DNA of 44,549 nucleotides, taken from NCBI GenBank assembly GCA_050742255.1, contig JBOGHU010000055.1, positions 1-44,549 of the forward strand, given 5' to 3'. Position 1 is the stretch's first letter, and the number at the start of each line of letters is the position of its first letter. The stretch is from JBOGHU01 sp050742255. GTDB lineage: Bacteria; Actinomycetota; Acidimicrobiia; Acidimicrobiales; CADCSY01. The notes under the pieces were generated by a model. It made no database searches. It was given only the letters and a program-made list of their open reading frames with translations, and had not been told where the DNA came from. Shown piece by piece: positions 30,792 through 38,757 of the stretch. The translations under genes were made by a program, and so were the position numbers.

Positions 30792-31133
30792 ATGGCGCAG
30801 GGCACTGGCACGGGCGCCGACGCGCCCCGGCCGGAGCGCCCGGGCCCCACCTTGGACGTGGCTCGTCACGGCACCGTGGTGGTCCTGACCGTCCGGGGGC
30901 GCCTCGACGCCGACGCCGGGCAGGCCCTGGTGGAGGCGGCGACCACGGCCTGCGTCGGGGCACGCCGCCTCGACATCGACCTGCGCCCAGTGGAGTCCTA
31001 CACGACCGAGGGGGCCCGGGCCCTCGTGGCCTGTCGGGCCCTGGCGGCCTGCGTGGCCGAGGGGCTGCACTACCGGACCGGCCGGGGAGCGGGCCGCCAG
31101 GCCCTGCTGGCCGCCTACTCGGGACGGGCCTGA
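30792..31133 (+). CDS. STAS domain protein (anti-sigma factor antagonist-like)
   Basis: This 113-residue protein has a STAS-like fold from about residue 20. It shows HGTVVVLTVRGRLDADAGQA, then a helix, RRLDIDLRPVESYTTEGARA and a final helix. The D.........S/T..G pattern of SpoIIAA-type antagonists is recognisable in LRPVESYTTEGA, with Ser/Thr residues at the phosphorylation site. No anti-sigma kinase (RsbW/SpoIIAB type) or sigma factor is nearby, so its partner is encoded elsewhere. It stands alone between the phosphatase and response-regulator genes. Confidence 0.7.
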   Translation: MAQGTGTGADAPRPERPGPTLDVARHGTVVVLTVRGRLDADAGQALVEAATTACVGARRLDIDLRPVESYTTEGARALVACRALAACVAEGLHYRTGRGAGRQALLAAYSGRA

Positions 31134-31202
31134 GCCGCCCCCTCCCGACCGCCAGGGCCGGGCCGTTACCACCACCGGGCCCCGATGCGGCATCCTCGTG
31201 GT

Positions 31203-31883
31203 GTGGGGACACGGGTCCTGACCGTCGAGGACGACGAGCGCATCCGCACCGCGGTGCGCATGGCCCTGGAGGACGAGGGCTGGACCATCGACGAGGCCGA
31301 GAGCGGGGAGGATGCCCTCGAGCGCCACAGCGACCAGCCCGCCGACGTCATCCTCATCGACATCATGCTGCCGGGGATGGACGGGTTCGCCCTGTGCCGC
31401 TCCATCAGGCGCTTCAGCGACGTGCCCATCGTGATGGTCACGGCCAGGGCCGACACCCACGACGTGGTGGCGGGACTGGAGGCGGGCGCCGACGACTACA
31501 TCACCAAGCCCTTCCAGCCCAAGGAGCTCTCGGCCCGGATCCGCGCTCTGCTGCGCCGGGCCCACTCCCCCGAGCCCGGTCGGGGCCAGGTGCAGTTCGG
31601 CGATCTCGAGGTGCTGCCCGACCAGGGCGCGGTCCGCCGGAGCGGCCGCGACGTCCACCTGACCAAGACGGAGTTCCGCCTGCTGTGCGAGCTGGCCTCG
31701 GCCCCCGGCCGGGTCTTCAGCCGGGAGCAGCTGCTCGAGCGGGTCTGGGGCTACGACTACTTCGGCGACGGCCGGCTCGTCGACGTGCACATCCGCCGCC
31801 TGCGCACCAAGGTCGAGGGCGACGCTGCCCACCCCCAGCACGTGGTCACGGTGCGGGGGCTGGGCTACAAGCTCCAGTCCTGA
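31203..31883 (+). CDS. OmpR-family response regulator (MtrA-like)
   Basis: This is a DNA-binding response regulator of 226 residues. The receiver domain starts VGTRVLTVEDDERI with the acidic pair. The phospho-acceptor Asp lies in DVILIDIMLPGMDGF, the switch Thr in IVMVTARAD and the conserved Lys in DDYITKPFQPKEL. The C-terminal winged helix has LTKTEFRLLCELASAPG, REQLLERVWGYDYFGDGRLV and VHIRRLRTKVE. GTG 31203 is chosen because family homology starts there; ATG 31185 would add MRHPRG. The order regulator, kinase, GerMN lipoprotein mirrors mtrA-mtrB-lpqB of Actinobacteria, which links osmotic and envelope state to division. Confidence 0.92.
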   Translation: MGTRVLTVEDDERIRTAVRMALEDEGWTIDEAESGEDALERHSDQPADVILIDIMLPGMDGFALCRSIRRFSDVPIVMVTARADTHDVVAGLEAGADDYITKPFQPKELSARIRALLRRAHSPEPGRGQVQFGDLEVLPDQGAVRRSGRDVHLTKTEFRLLCELASAPGRVFSREQLLERVWGYDYFGDGRLVDVHIRRLRTKVEGDAAHPQHVVTVRGLGYKLQS

Positions 31884-31893
31884 CCTCCCGCCC

Positions 31894-33360
31894 ATGGCCG
31901 ACGCCCGCCGCCGCCGCCTCCCATGGGCCCGACGCCTCGGGCTGCAGGCCCGCCTGACCGCGGCCTTCGCCCTCGGAGCCCTGGCGCTCTCCACCCTGCT
32001 GGCCGTGGTGACCTACGGCCTGGTCCGGGAGATCCTCGTCCGCCAGCGCGAGGGCACGGCCACGACCGAGACCTACCTCAATGCCAAGCTACTGCGGGAC
32101 AACCTCCGCTCGGCAGGGGTCGACGAACAGATGCTCCTCGACCAGCTCCAGAACCCGGCGGGCGGGAGCCCGGTGCTCTACCGCAGCGGCACCTGGTTCG
32201 GCGGTGTCCAGCGGGGAACCGATGACCTCCCCACCCGGCTGCAGGACATGGTCCTCGGGGGCCAGCCGGCACGGATGCGCTACCGGCTCGACGGCCAGAC
32301 CCAGCTGGCGGTGGGCGTGCCCATCCCCGCCGTCGACGCCTCGTACTTCGAGATCATCCCCTTGGGGGAGCTGGAGAGCACCCTCCGCTCGCTCAGCGTC
32401 TCCCTGCTGGCGGCGGCGGTGGTCACCACCCTCGCCGGTGCCGCGCTCGGCGCCAGCGCCAGCCGACGGGTCCTGCGCCCCCTGGCCCACGTCAGCGCCG
32501 CGGCCGTCGCCATCGCCCGCGGCCGGCTCGACACCAGGGTCGCGACGGCGGACGAGGCCGACCTGGGCACCCTGGTCACCTCGTTCAACCGCATGGCCAG
32601 CGCCCTCCAGGAGCGGATCGAGCGCGAGGCCCGCTTCACCTCCGACGTCAGCCACGAGCTCCGGTCCCCGCTCACCACCCTGTCGGCCTCGGTCGAGGTG
32701 CTCCAGGGGCGCCGAGGGGAGATGCCTGACCGAGCGCGGGCCGCCCTGGACCTGCTGGCGGCCGAGGTGTCCCGCTTCTCGGCCATGGTCGAGGACCTGC
32801 TCGAGATCTCCCGTTTCGACGCGGGTGCCGCCCGCCTCGACCTCGAGGACCTCCGCATCAGCGAGCTGGTCATCCACGCCGTAGGCGCCGCCACCCACGA
32901 CGACGTCCCCGTGGTCGTGGCCGCCGACGCCGCCGACTGCGTCGTGCAGGCGGACAAGCGCCGGCTCACCCGAGCCATCGCCAACCTCGTCGACAACGCC
33001 AGCCGCCACGGCGGCGGGGCCGCCGCCACCACCGTGGGGCTGGTGGGGTCCAACGTTCGCATCGCCGTCGAGGACGCCGGCCCCGGGGTGGCGGACGAGG
33101 ACCGTGAGCGCATCTTCGAGCGGTTCTCCCGGGGCGCCTCCACGGCCGGGCGCCGGGGCGCCTGGGAGGGCTCGGGCTTGGGCCTGTCCCTGGTGCGCGG
33201 GCACGTGGCCCTCCACGGTGGACGGGTCTGGGTCGAGGACCGCCACGGCGCCATGTCGGGCGCCCGCTTCGTGATCGAGCTGCCCGTGGTCAGCGTCACC
33301 GCTCCGGCCCAGCCCGAGCCCGACCTCGGGCCGGCCTCGGTGCCCGCCGCCGACGCATGA
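31894..33360 (+). CDS. Membrane sensor histidine kinase (MtrB-like)
   Basis: This kinase has 488 residues. Helix 1 is at about 22-46, followed by an extracytoplasmic sensor of about 120 residues, and helix 2 at about 165-188. HAMP begins at RRVLRPLAHVSAAAVAIARG. The phospho-acceptor His lies in FTSDVSHELRSPLTTLSASV. The N box is LTRAIANLVDNASRHG, G1 is VEDAGPGV, the F box is RIFERFSRG and G2 is GSGLGLSLVRGHV. The VSHELRSPLTTL and RGA.....GSGLGL patterns resemble MtrB. It follows the response regulator by 10 bp and overlaps the lipoprotein gene by ATGA, so the three probably form one operon. Confidence 0.93.
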   Translation: MADARRRRLPWARRLGLQARLTAAFALGALALSTLLAVVTYGLVREILVRQREGTATTETYLNAKLLRDNLRSAGVDEQMLLDQLQNPAGGSPVLYRSGTWFGGVQRGTDDLPTRLQDMVLGGQPARMRYRLDGQTQLAVGVPIPAVDASYFEIIPLGELESTLRSLSVSLLAAAVVTTLAGAALGASASRRVLRPLAHVSAAAVAIARGRLDTRVATADEADLGTLVTSFNRMASALQERIEREARFTSDVSHELRSPLTTLSASVEVLQGRRGEMPDRARAALDLLAAEVSRFSAMVEDLLEISRFDAGAARLDLEDLRISELVIHAVGAATHDDVPVVVAADAADCVVQADKRRLTRAIANLVDNASRHGGGAAATTVGLVGSNVRIAVEDAGPGVADEDRERIFERFSRGASTAGRRGAWEGSGLGLSLVRGHVALHGGRVWVEDRHGAMSGARFVIELPVVSVTAPAQPEPDLGPASVPAADA

Positions 33361-33995
33361 GGGGCCGGGCCCTGGCCACGGTCGCCCTGGCGGCGGTGCT
33401 GACCGGGTGCGGGGTGCAGCGCGACGACGCACCTCGCGCTCTCTCGCCCCAGGGCGTCCCCTTCGACCTGCTGGGCCCCACCACCTCGATGCCCCCCCGC
33501 ACGTCCCGGTCCCCCGCCGAGGAGACCCGGGCGTCGGTGTACCTGGTCGACAGGCAGGGGCTGCTCCTGGAGGTCGGCCGGACCGTCCCGTCCCCGCCGG
33601 ACGCGAGCCGTGCCGTCGCCGCCCTGCTCGAGGGCGTCACCGAAGCCGAGGCCGACGTCGGCGTGCGCAGCGCCATCACCACAGGGACCGACCTGCTCGG
33701 CATCACCGGTCCCGACGACGGCCTGGTGACCATCGACCTGAGCGGCGAGCTGACCAACATCGCCGGCCAGGGCCAGCGGCTGGCCCTGGCCCAGGTCGTG
33801 TTCACGGCCACTGCGGCCCGGGACGTCAACCGGGTCCTCTTCCGCTTCGACGGCGAGGCCCGCCAGGTCCCCGACGACAGCGGGGCGCTCACCGACCGCC
33901 CCCTGACCCGGCGGGACTTCGCCAGGTTCGACCCCAACGTCCCCACCGCCACGACCACGCCGCCGCCGCCGCCGCCGGCAGCGACCGGCCGTTGA
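33357..33995 (+). CDS. GerMN-domain lipoprotein (short LpqB-like)
   Basis: This 212-residue protein has an N-terminal signal with a lipobox (AAVLTGCGVQ) for lipid attachment outside the membrane. A single GerMN/sporulation-and-spore-germination domain lies at about residues 55-165. It shows RASVYLVDRQGLLLEVGRTV, AVAALLEGVTEAE and LVTIDLSGELTNIAGQGQRL, then a Pro/Thr tail. LpqB of MtrAB systems also has GerMN but is about 580 residues with a propeller-like C-terminal part, which is missing here. Its ATG overlaps the kinase stop. A modulator of the kinase sensor is inferred. Confidence 0.88.
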   Translation: MRGRALATVALAAVLTGCGVQRDDAPRALSPQGVPFDLLGPTTSMPPRTSRSPAEETRASVYLVDRQGLLLEVGRTVPSPPDASRAVAALLEGVTEAEADVGVRSAITTGTDLLGITGPDDGLVTIDLSGELTNIAGQGQRLALAQVVFTATAARDVNRVLFRFDGEARQVPDDSGALTDRPLTRRDFARFDPNVPTATTTPPPPPPAATGR

Positions 33996-34044
33996 CGGCT
34001 CGACCCCGACCCATCCACGGCAGGCGTCGCGCCGTAGAACAGCG

Positions 34045-34383
34045 GTGTGCAGGAGGCAGATCGCCCGGGCGGGGACGGCCCTGGTCGTGGTGGCCGTGGC
34101 CCTCGCCGCCTGCGGGGGTGGAGGGACCGCCGACGCCGTGACCATCGAGAGCTTCCGGTTCACGCCCCAGGAGATCACCGTGGAGCCGGGGACCACGGTC
34201 ACCTGGGCCAACCAGGACCAGGCCGAGCACACCGTCTTGGACCGCAGCGGCCTCGGCGTCGAGGAGAGCGAGGACCTGGCCAGGGGCGACACCTTCTCCA
34301 TCACCTACGACAGGCCCGGTGAGTACCCCTACATCTGCGGCATCCACCAGTACATGACCGGCACGGTCGTCGTGGCGGGCTGA
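34045..34383 (+). CDS. Cupredoxin (plastocyanin-like) lipoprotein
   Basis: This 112-residue exported protein has a signal sequence ending in a lipobox (VALAACGGGG). The beta-sandwich cupredoxin domain has FTPQEITVEPGTTVTWANQD and AEHTV with the first His ligand. The C-terminal loop YPYICGIHQYMTG supplies Cys, His and Met, so the type 1 copper set H-C-H-M is complete. It probably carries electrons or binds copper outside the membrane. GTG 34045 is the only nearby start. It follows the lipoprotein gene by 49 bp and precedes two Tat-exported ferritin-like genes. Confidence 0.88.
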   Translation: MCRRQIARAGTALVVVAVALAACGGGGTADAVTIESFRFTPQEITVEPGTTVTWANQDQAEHTVLDRSGLGVEESEDLARGDTFSITYDRPGEYPYICGIHQYMTGTVVVAG

Positions 34384-34451
34384 CAGCCGTCACCCCACAC
34401 CTGCGCCCGGGGCGCGTACGCCCCGAGCATCGACACCAAGGAGGTTGGTGC

Positions 34452-35180
34452 GTGGAGATCAGCGAGAAGCAGCTCAGGAGCATGGTCGACGACGTCGACG
34501 AACTGCACCGGGAGAGCATGAAGACCTTCCGCGAGGAGAACGGGGAGCTCCTCTTCGGTGAGCTCAGCAAGAAGACCGGGCCCACCCGGCGGAGGTTCCT
34601 CACCGGCGCCGGTCTGGGTGGCGTGGCGCTCACCGTCGGCCAGTCACTGGTGCCCATGTCCCGACTGGTCGCCCCGGCCTACGGGCAGGCGCCGAGCGAC
34701 GAGGAGCTCGCCATCTTCGCCGCCAGCTTCGAGTTCGCGGCGGTGCAGGCGTACACGGCCGCGGCCGGCACCGGCAAGGTGACCACCAGGGCCGTGGCCG
34801 AAGCCGCCCAGAAGTTCGCGGGCCACCACAACGAGCACGGCATGGCCTTCGCCGGCTTCGCCGGCGCCGACGTGGAGCCCAACCAGGCCATCCTCGACGA
34901 GTTCGGGCCCCAGATCGCCGGCGCGCCCGACGAGGACGCCATCCTGGAGATCGCGTTCACCATCGAGAACGCGGCCGCCTCCACCTACCTGTTCGGCCTC
35001 GGTGTCCTCCAGGATCCCGACGCCTTCAACACCGCGGCGTCGATCCTGCCGGTCGAGTCCCAGCACGCCATCACCCTGGGCCTCGCCCTCGGCAGGGAGG
35101 TCACCGACGAGGACCTGATGCCGGCCTTCGAGCCCCAGGACAAGGCCCTCGACCCGGCCCAGTTCCCGGTCAACCAGTAG
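34452..35180 (+). CDS. Tat-exported ferritin-like domain protein
   Basis: This 242-residue protein starts at GTG 34452, with AAGGAGG 7 bp upstream. A 40-residue acidic cytosolic-type stretch precedes a Tat signal (TRRRFLTGAGLGGVALTVG). The mature part is a four-helix ferritin-like domain of the Ferritin_2/DUF4439-like type. Candidate di-metal ligands are Glu in ASFEFAAVQAY, His in FAGHHNEHG, Glu in AFTIENAAAST and ESQH in LPVESQHAITL. The folded, metal-loaded protein would be exported by Tat. It lies 48 bp before a second protein of the same design. Confidence 0.85.
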   Translation: MEISEKQLRSMVDDVDELHRESMKTFREENGELLFGELSKKTGPTRRRFLTGAGLGGVALTVGQSLVPMSRLVAPAYGQAPSDEELAIFAASFEFAAVQAYTAAAGTGKVTTRAVAEAAQKFAGHHNEHGMAFAGFAGADVEPNQAILDEFGPQIAGAPDEDAILEIAFTIENAAASTYLFGLGVLQDPDAFNTAASILPVESQHAITLGLALGREVTDEDLMPAFEPQDKALDPAQFPVNQ

Positions 35181-35228
35181 CCACCGCCCACCGACCCGAC
35201 GAAGACCAAAGGGAGGACCAAGGAGCAC

Positions 35229-36017
35229 ATGGACATCTACCGAGACGAGCTCCGCCGCCAGCTGCGGGAGCTCCACACCGAGCACGACGCGGCCATGCCC
35301 CGCTGGCGGGACGCCCTGATGCGCCTGCTGGTGGGCAGCAACGACACCCCGAGCCCGGTCAAGGCCGAGACGCTCCTCGGCGGGTTCAACCGCCGCAAGT
35401 TCATGCGCATGGGCGGCGGTGCCGCCCTGGCCTCGGCGGTGCTGGTGGCCTGCGGCGGCGACGACGACGAGCCCGGGGCCAGCGGCACCACCGCCACCAC
35501 CGCAGGAGGCGGGGGCGGCAACGAGACCGACATCACCATCGCCCGCACCGCGGCCTCTCTCGAGCTCTTCGCCGTCGCGGTCTACAACACCGCGATCGAC
35601 GGCGCCGACACCCTCGGGATCACGCCCGACGTCGGCGGGGCGGCGATGCTGTTCCGGGACCAGCACAGCCAGCACGCCGGCGCCTTCAACGGCGCCGCCG
35701 AGCAGCTCGGGGGCGAGCCGTTCAACATGGCCAACCCCACCGCCCAGGAGCAGTTCGCCTCGACCATCGAGGGCCTGGCCGACCAGGCCGACGTGGTCAA
35801 GTTCGCCTACGACCTGGAGAACATCGCCGCCCAGACCTACCAGGGCGTCGGTGCCGGGATGCTGAGCACCCCCGAGCTGCGCCAGACCACCATGAGCATC
35901 GGCGGCGTCGAGGCCCGCCACGCCGCCATCCTGGCCATGTTCATCGACGGCCAGGACCCCAACCCCAACGCCTTCCAGCCCACCGACCAGGCCGCCGGCT
36001 CCGAGTTCTTCGTGTAG
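35229..36017 (+). CDS. Tat-exported ferritin-like lipoprotein
   Basis: This 262-residue protein is a paralogue in design of the preceding gene product. An N-terminal stretch of 50 residues (MDIYRDELRRQLREL...) precedes a Tat signal with a lipobox (NRRKFMRMGGGAALASAVLV, then ACGGDDDE). A Thr/Gly-rich linker and a ferritin-like domain follow. Candidate ligands are Glu in AASLELFAVAVY, HSQH in FRDQHSQHAGAF, Glu in YDLENIAAQTY and EARH in GGVEARHAAIL. AGGAG lies 6 bp before ATG 35229. Location outside the membrane, anchored by lipid, is predicted. Redox or metal storage chemistry is inferred from the fold only. Confidence 0.85.
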   Translation: MDIYRDELRRQLRELHTEHDAAMPRWRDALMRLLVGSNDTPSPVKAETLLGGFNRRKFMRMGGGAALASAVLVACGGDDDEPGASGTTATTAGGGGGNETDITIARTAASLELFAVAVYNTAIDGADTLGITPDVGGAAMLFRDQHSQHAGAFNGAAEQLGGEPFNMANPTAQEQFASTIEGLADQADVVKFAYDLENIAAQTYQGVGAGMLSTPELRQTTMSIGGVEARHAAILAMFIDGQDPNPNAFQPTDQAAGSEFFV

Positions 36018-36081
36018 TCGGGGCCTCCCTACTGCGACCGCGATCCGACCGCCCGGCTCGGGCGGGTCCGTCCACGCCGGT

Positions 36082-36087
36082 TACGAT
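36082..36087 (+). promoter_or_regulatory. -10-like element close to the CDF transporter start
   Basis: TACGAT ends 8 bp before GTG 36096. There is no Shine-Dalgarno sequence upstream, which suggests a leaderless or near-leaderless mRNA for the transporter. Confidence 0.35.
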
Positions 36088-36095
36088 CGCCCACC

Positions 36096-37010
36096 GTGCA
36101 GGAGGGCAGCCGCAGGGCCATCTTCGCCGCCCTCCTGGCCAACACCGGCATCGCCGTCGCCAAGTTCGTCGGCTTCCTCGTCACCGGTGCCGCCTCCCTC
36201 CTGGCCGAGGCGGTGCACTCCGTCGCCGACAGCGGCAACCAGGGCCTGCTGCTCCTCGGGGGGAGTCGCAGCCGGCGACGGCCCACCCCCGACCACCCCT
36301 TCGGCTACGGCCGGGAGCGCTACTTCTGGGCCTTCGTGGTGTCCCTCGTCCTGTTCTCGCTGGGCGGCCTGTTCGCCATCGCCGAGGGGATCCGGAAGAT
36401 CCGCGAACCCCACCAGCTGGCGTCCCCCGCCGTCGCCATCGCCATCCTGGTGGTGGCCATCGTGTTCGACGTCGTCTCTCTGCGGACGGCGATCCGTGAG
36501 GCCGACCGCGAGCGCCGAGGCCAGCGGTGGCTCGACTTCATCCGACGGGCCAAGAGCCCTGAGCTCCCGGTGATCCTCCTGGAGGACGTGGGCGCCACCG
36601 TCGGCCTGGTACTGGCCCTCCTCGGCATCGCCGCCGCCGAGGTCACCGGTGATCCCCGCTGGGACGCGGTGGGGAGCCTGGGCATCGGCGTCCTGCTCGT
36701 CGTCATCGCCGTGGCGCTGGCGGTGGAGATGAAGAGCCTCCTGATCGGAGAGGCGGCCCGGCCCGCCGACCAGACCGCCATCCGGGACGCCATCGAAGCG
36801 GGCGCCGACGTGCGTCGGCTGCTCCACCTGCGCACGCTGCACCTCGGTCCCGACGAGCTGCTGGTGGCGGCGAAGCTGGAGCTCGAAGGCACCCTCAGCT
36901 TCGAGGGGGTGGCGGCGGCCATCGACGCCGCCGAGGAGCGGCTGCGCGCCTCGGTCCCCACGGCCCGGGTCGTCTACCTCGAGCCCGGCCGAGGCGGGGT
37001 TCTGGCGTAG
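36096..37010 (+). CDS. Cation diffusion facilitator (CDF) family transporter
   Basis: CDF proteins export divalent metals such as zinc, iron or manganese by proton antiport. The protein has 304 residues and about six helices. Helix 2 holds SLLAEAVHSVADSGNQGLLL with the HxxxD metal site, followed by the HPFGYGRERYFW signature. Helix 5 holds LLEDVGATVGLVLAL with Asp at the second site position. A cytosolic C-terminal domain (LRTLHLGPDELLVAAKLEL) follows. This is the FieF/ZitB-like subgroup with VILLEDVGA. Its position next to cupredoxin and ferritin-like genes suggests metal handling. It converges on the phosphofructokinase gene with only 11 bp between. Confidence 0.92.
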   Translation: MQEGSRRAIFAALLANTGIAVAKFVGFLVTGAASLLAEAVHSVADSGNQGLLLLGGSRSRRRPTPDHPFGYGRERYFWAFVVSLVLFSLGGLFAIAEGIRKIREPHQLASPAVAIAILVVAIVFDVVSLRTAIREADRERRGQRWLDFIRRAKSPELPVILLEDVGATVGLVLALLGIAAAEVTGDPRWDAVGSLGIGVLLVVIAVALAVEMKSLLIGEAARPADQTAIRDAIEAGADVRRLLHLRTLHLGPDELLVAAKLELEGTLSFEGVAAAIDAAEERLRASVPTARVVYLEPGRGGVLA

Positions 37011-37021
37011 CAACAGCCCCG

Positions 37022-38053
37022 TCAAGCGAAGAAGGTGCCCGCCACCCCGTGATAGAGGTCAGGGTCGACCGTGCGGAGCTTGCCCACGGCGTCGGCCAGA
37101 GGGACCAGGACGACCTGGTCGCCCCGCAGGGCGACCATCTGGCTGAACCCGCCGTCGTGCGCGGCATCGATGGCGGCGATCCCGAAGCGGGTGGAGAGCA
37201 CCCGGTCGTAGGCGGTCGGCGTCCCGCCCCGCTGGATGTGCCCGAGGATCGTGACCCTGGTCTCGAAGCCGGTCCGCGCCTCGATCTCCCCGGCCAGGAG
37301 GTTGGCGACCCCCCCCAGCCTGACGTGACCGAACTCGTCCACCTCGGCACCGGGCACCGCCACGTCGCCCTCCCGGGGCTGAGCGCCCTCGGCCACGACC
37401 ACGATCGAGGCGTAGCGGCCCCGATCGTGACGGCGGTGCAGGGCGGCGCACACCTCCTCGATGTCGAAGGGCTCCTCGGGGACGAGGATGACCGCCGCCC
37501 CGCCGGCGATCCCCGCGTAGGTGGCGATGTGGCCGACGTGACGCCCCATGACCTCGACGACCATGACCCGGTCGTGCGACTCGGCGGTGGTGTGGAGCCG
37601 GTCGATGGCGTCGGTGGCGATCTGCACCGCGGTGTGGAAGCCGAAGGACACGTCGGTGGCCGACACGTCGTTGTCGATGGTCTTGGGCACCCCGACCACC
37701 GCCACGCCGTCAATGGCCAGCTTCTCGGCCACCCCAAGGGTGTCCTCGCCCCCGATGACGATCAACGCCTCCACCTGGTGGTCGGCGAGGGTCGCCCGGC
37801 ACCGCTCCACCCCCCCCTCCACCCTGTAGGGGTTGGTGCGCGAGGTGCCGATGATGGTGCCACCCCGGGGGAGGGTGCCCCGGAGCCGCTCGACGTCGAG
37901 GCGCGTGGTCCGCCCCTCGATCACGCCTCGCCAGCCGTCGAGGAAGCCGATCACCTCGTCGCCGTAGTGCCGCTCACCCTTGCGCACCACCGCACGCATC
38001 ACCGCGTTCAGACCCGGGCAGTCGCCACCCCCCGTCAGCATCCCCACCCTCAT
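37022..38053 (-). CDS. 6-phosphofructokinase, pyrophosphate-dependent type by active-site residues
   Basis: This 343-residue PfkA-fold enzyme phosphorylates fructose-6-phosphate. It shows GMLTGGGDCPGLNAVMRAVV, LIVIGGEDTLGVAEKLA, VVGVPKTIDNDVSATDVSFG, VMVVEVMGRHVGHIA and GHIQRGGTPTAYDRVL. ATP-dependent enzymes have Gly at the GGDG position and PGTIDND. Here these are GGED (Asp) and PKTIDND (Lys), the combination known from pyrophosphate-dependent enzymes such as that of Amycolatopsis. Pyrophosphate use, with possible reversibility, is therefore predicted. ATG 38053 overlaps the ACT gene stop (ATGA). The longer open frame upstream is rejected. Confidence 0.93.
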   Translation of the reverse strand: MRVGMLTGGGDCPGLNAVMRAVVRKGERHYGDEVIGFLDGWRGVIEGRTTRLDVERLRGTLPRGGTIIGTSRTNPYRVEGGVERCRATLADHQVEALIVIGGEDTLGVAEKLAIDGVAVVGVPKTIDNDVSATDVSFGFHTAVQIATDAIDRLHTTAESHDRVMVVEVMGRHVGHIATYAGIAGGAAVILVPEEPFDIEEVCAALHRRHDRGRYASIVVVAEGAQPREGDVAVPGAEVDEFGHVRLGGVANLLAGEIEARTGFETRVTILGHIQRGGTPTAYDRVLSTRFGIAAIDAAHDGGFSQMVALRGDQVVLVPLADAVGKLRTVDPDLYHGVAGTFFA

Positions 38054-38757
38054 CCGGCCTCCTGGTGCGGCCTCGCCCCCTTGCGGTCCTGCCACCCTAC
38101 TGGTGCGCCGCCAGCGGACCCACGGGCCAGGTCCGCCCACCGGGCATCGGCGATCCGCGCCAAGGCCTCCAGCTGACGCCGTTCCTTGCCTCGCACCGGC
38201 CGGCCAGGCCGGCCCAGGACCACGGTGCACCCGGCCGAGGCCATCGGCGCCCACGCCACCTCGTCGGGCCCTCCGGGGCCGGTGCCCGACGGCTCCGAGG
38301 ACGGGCTGCCGTCGACGAAGGCCCGCAGCCAGGGCCAGGCCGGGACCGGGCCCACGCCGGCACCCACGCGGTCGGGGGTGACCACCGCCACCCACCCGGC
38401 CCTGGCGGCACGCCGGACCTCCTCGGCCAGGCGTTGGAACAGCGCCCCCTCGGTGGTGGCGGCGACCAGCGCCGCCACCATCTCGAGCGCGTCCAGCCGC
38501 GGGTCGCGGCAGACGTCGGTGGCAACCCGGACCTCCTCGACGGCCACCCCGTCCACGGCGGTGACCTCGCTCACCAACAGGTCGACCAGCTCGGCACCGG
38601 GCAGGTCCACGACCAGCTCGTCCACGGCCTGGCCCCCGCCCCGATCGACGATCTCGATGCCCACCACGTCGCCGCGGACGGCTCCGATCCGGCTCGCCAC
38701 CTGGCCGAGGGCACCGGGTCGGTCCGGGAGCCAGACCCGAAGGACGTAGGTCTTCAC
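38050..38757 (-). CDS. ACT-domain protein of unknown function
   Basis: This 235-residue protein has an N-terminal ACT domain (residues about 1-75: TYVLRVWLPDRPGALGQVAS, GDVVGIEIVDRG). A second domain follows (about 90-215), containing VAALVAATTEGALFQRLAEE, RAGWVAVVTPDR and a GAF-like end with RQLEALARIADARWADLA. ACT domains bind amino acids or other small ligands and often control enzymes. The direct coupling to phosphofructokinase (ATGA overlap) suggests a metabolic sensor role, but this is inference. GTG 38757 is the start. A 119-bp gap with weak hairpins separates it from the aminotransferase gene. Confidence 0.75.
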   Translation of the reverse strand: MKTYVLRVWLPDRPGALGQVASRIGAVRGDVVGIEIVDRGGGQAVDELVVDLPGAELVDLLVSEVTAVDGVAVEEVRVATDVCRDPRLDALEMVAALVAATTEGALFQRLAEEVRRAARAGWVAVVTPDRVGAGVGPVPAWPWLRAFVDGSPSSEPSGTGPGGPDEVAWAPMASAGCTVVLGRPGRPVRGKERRQLEALARIADARWADLARGSAGGAPVGWQDRKGARPHQEAG

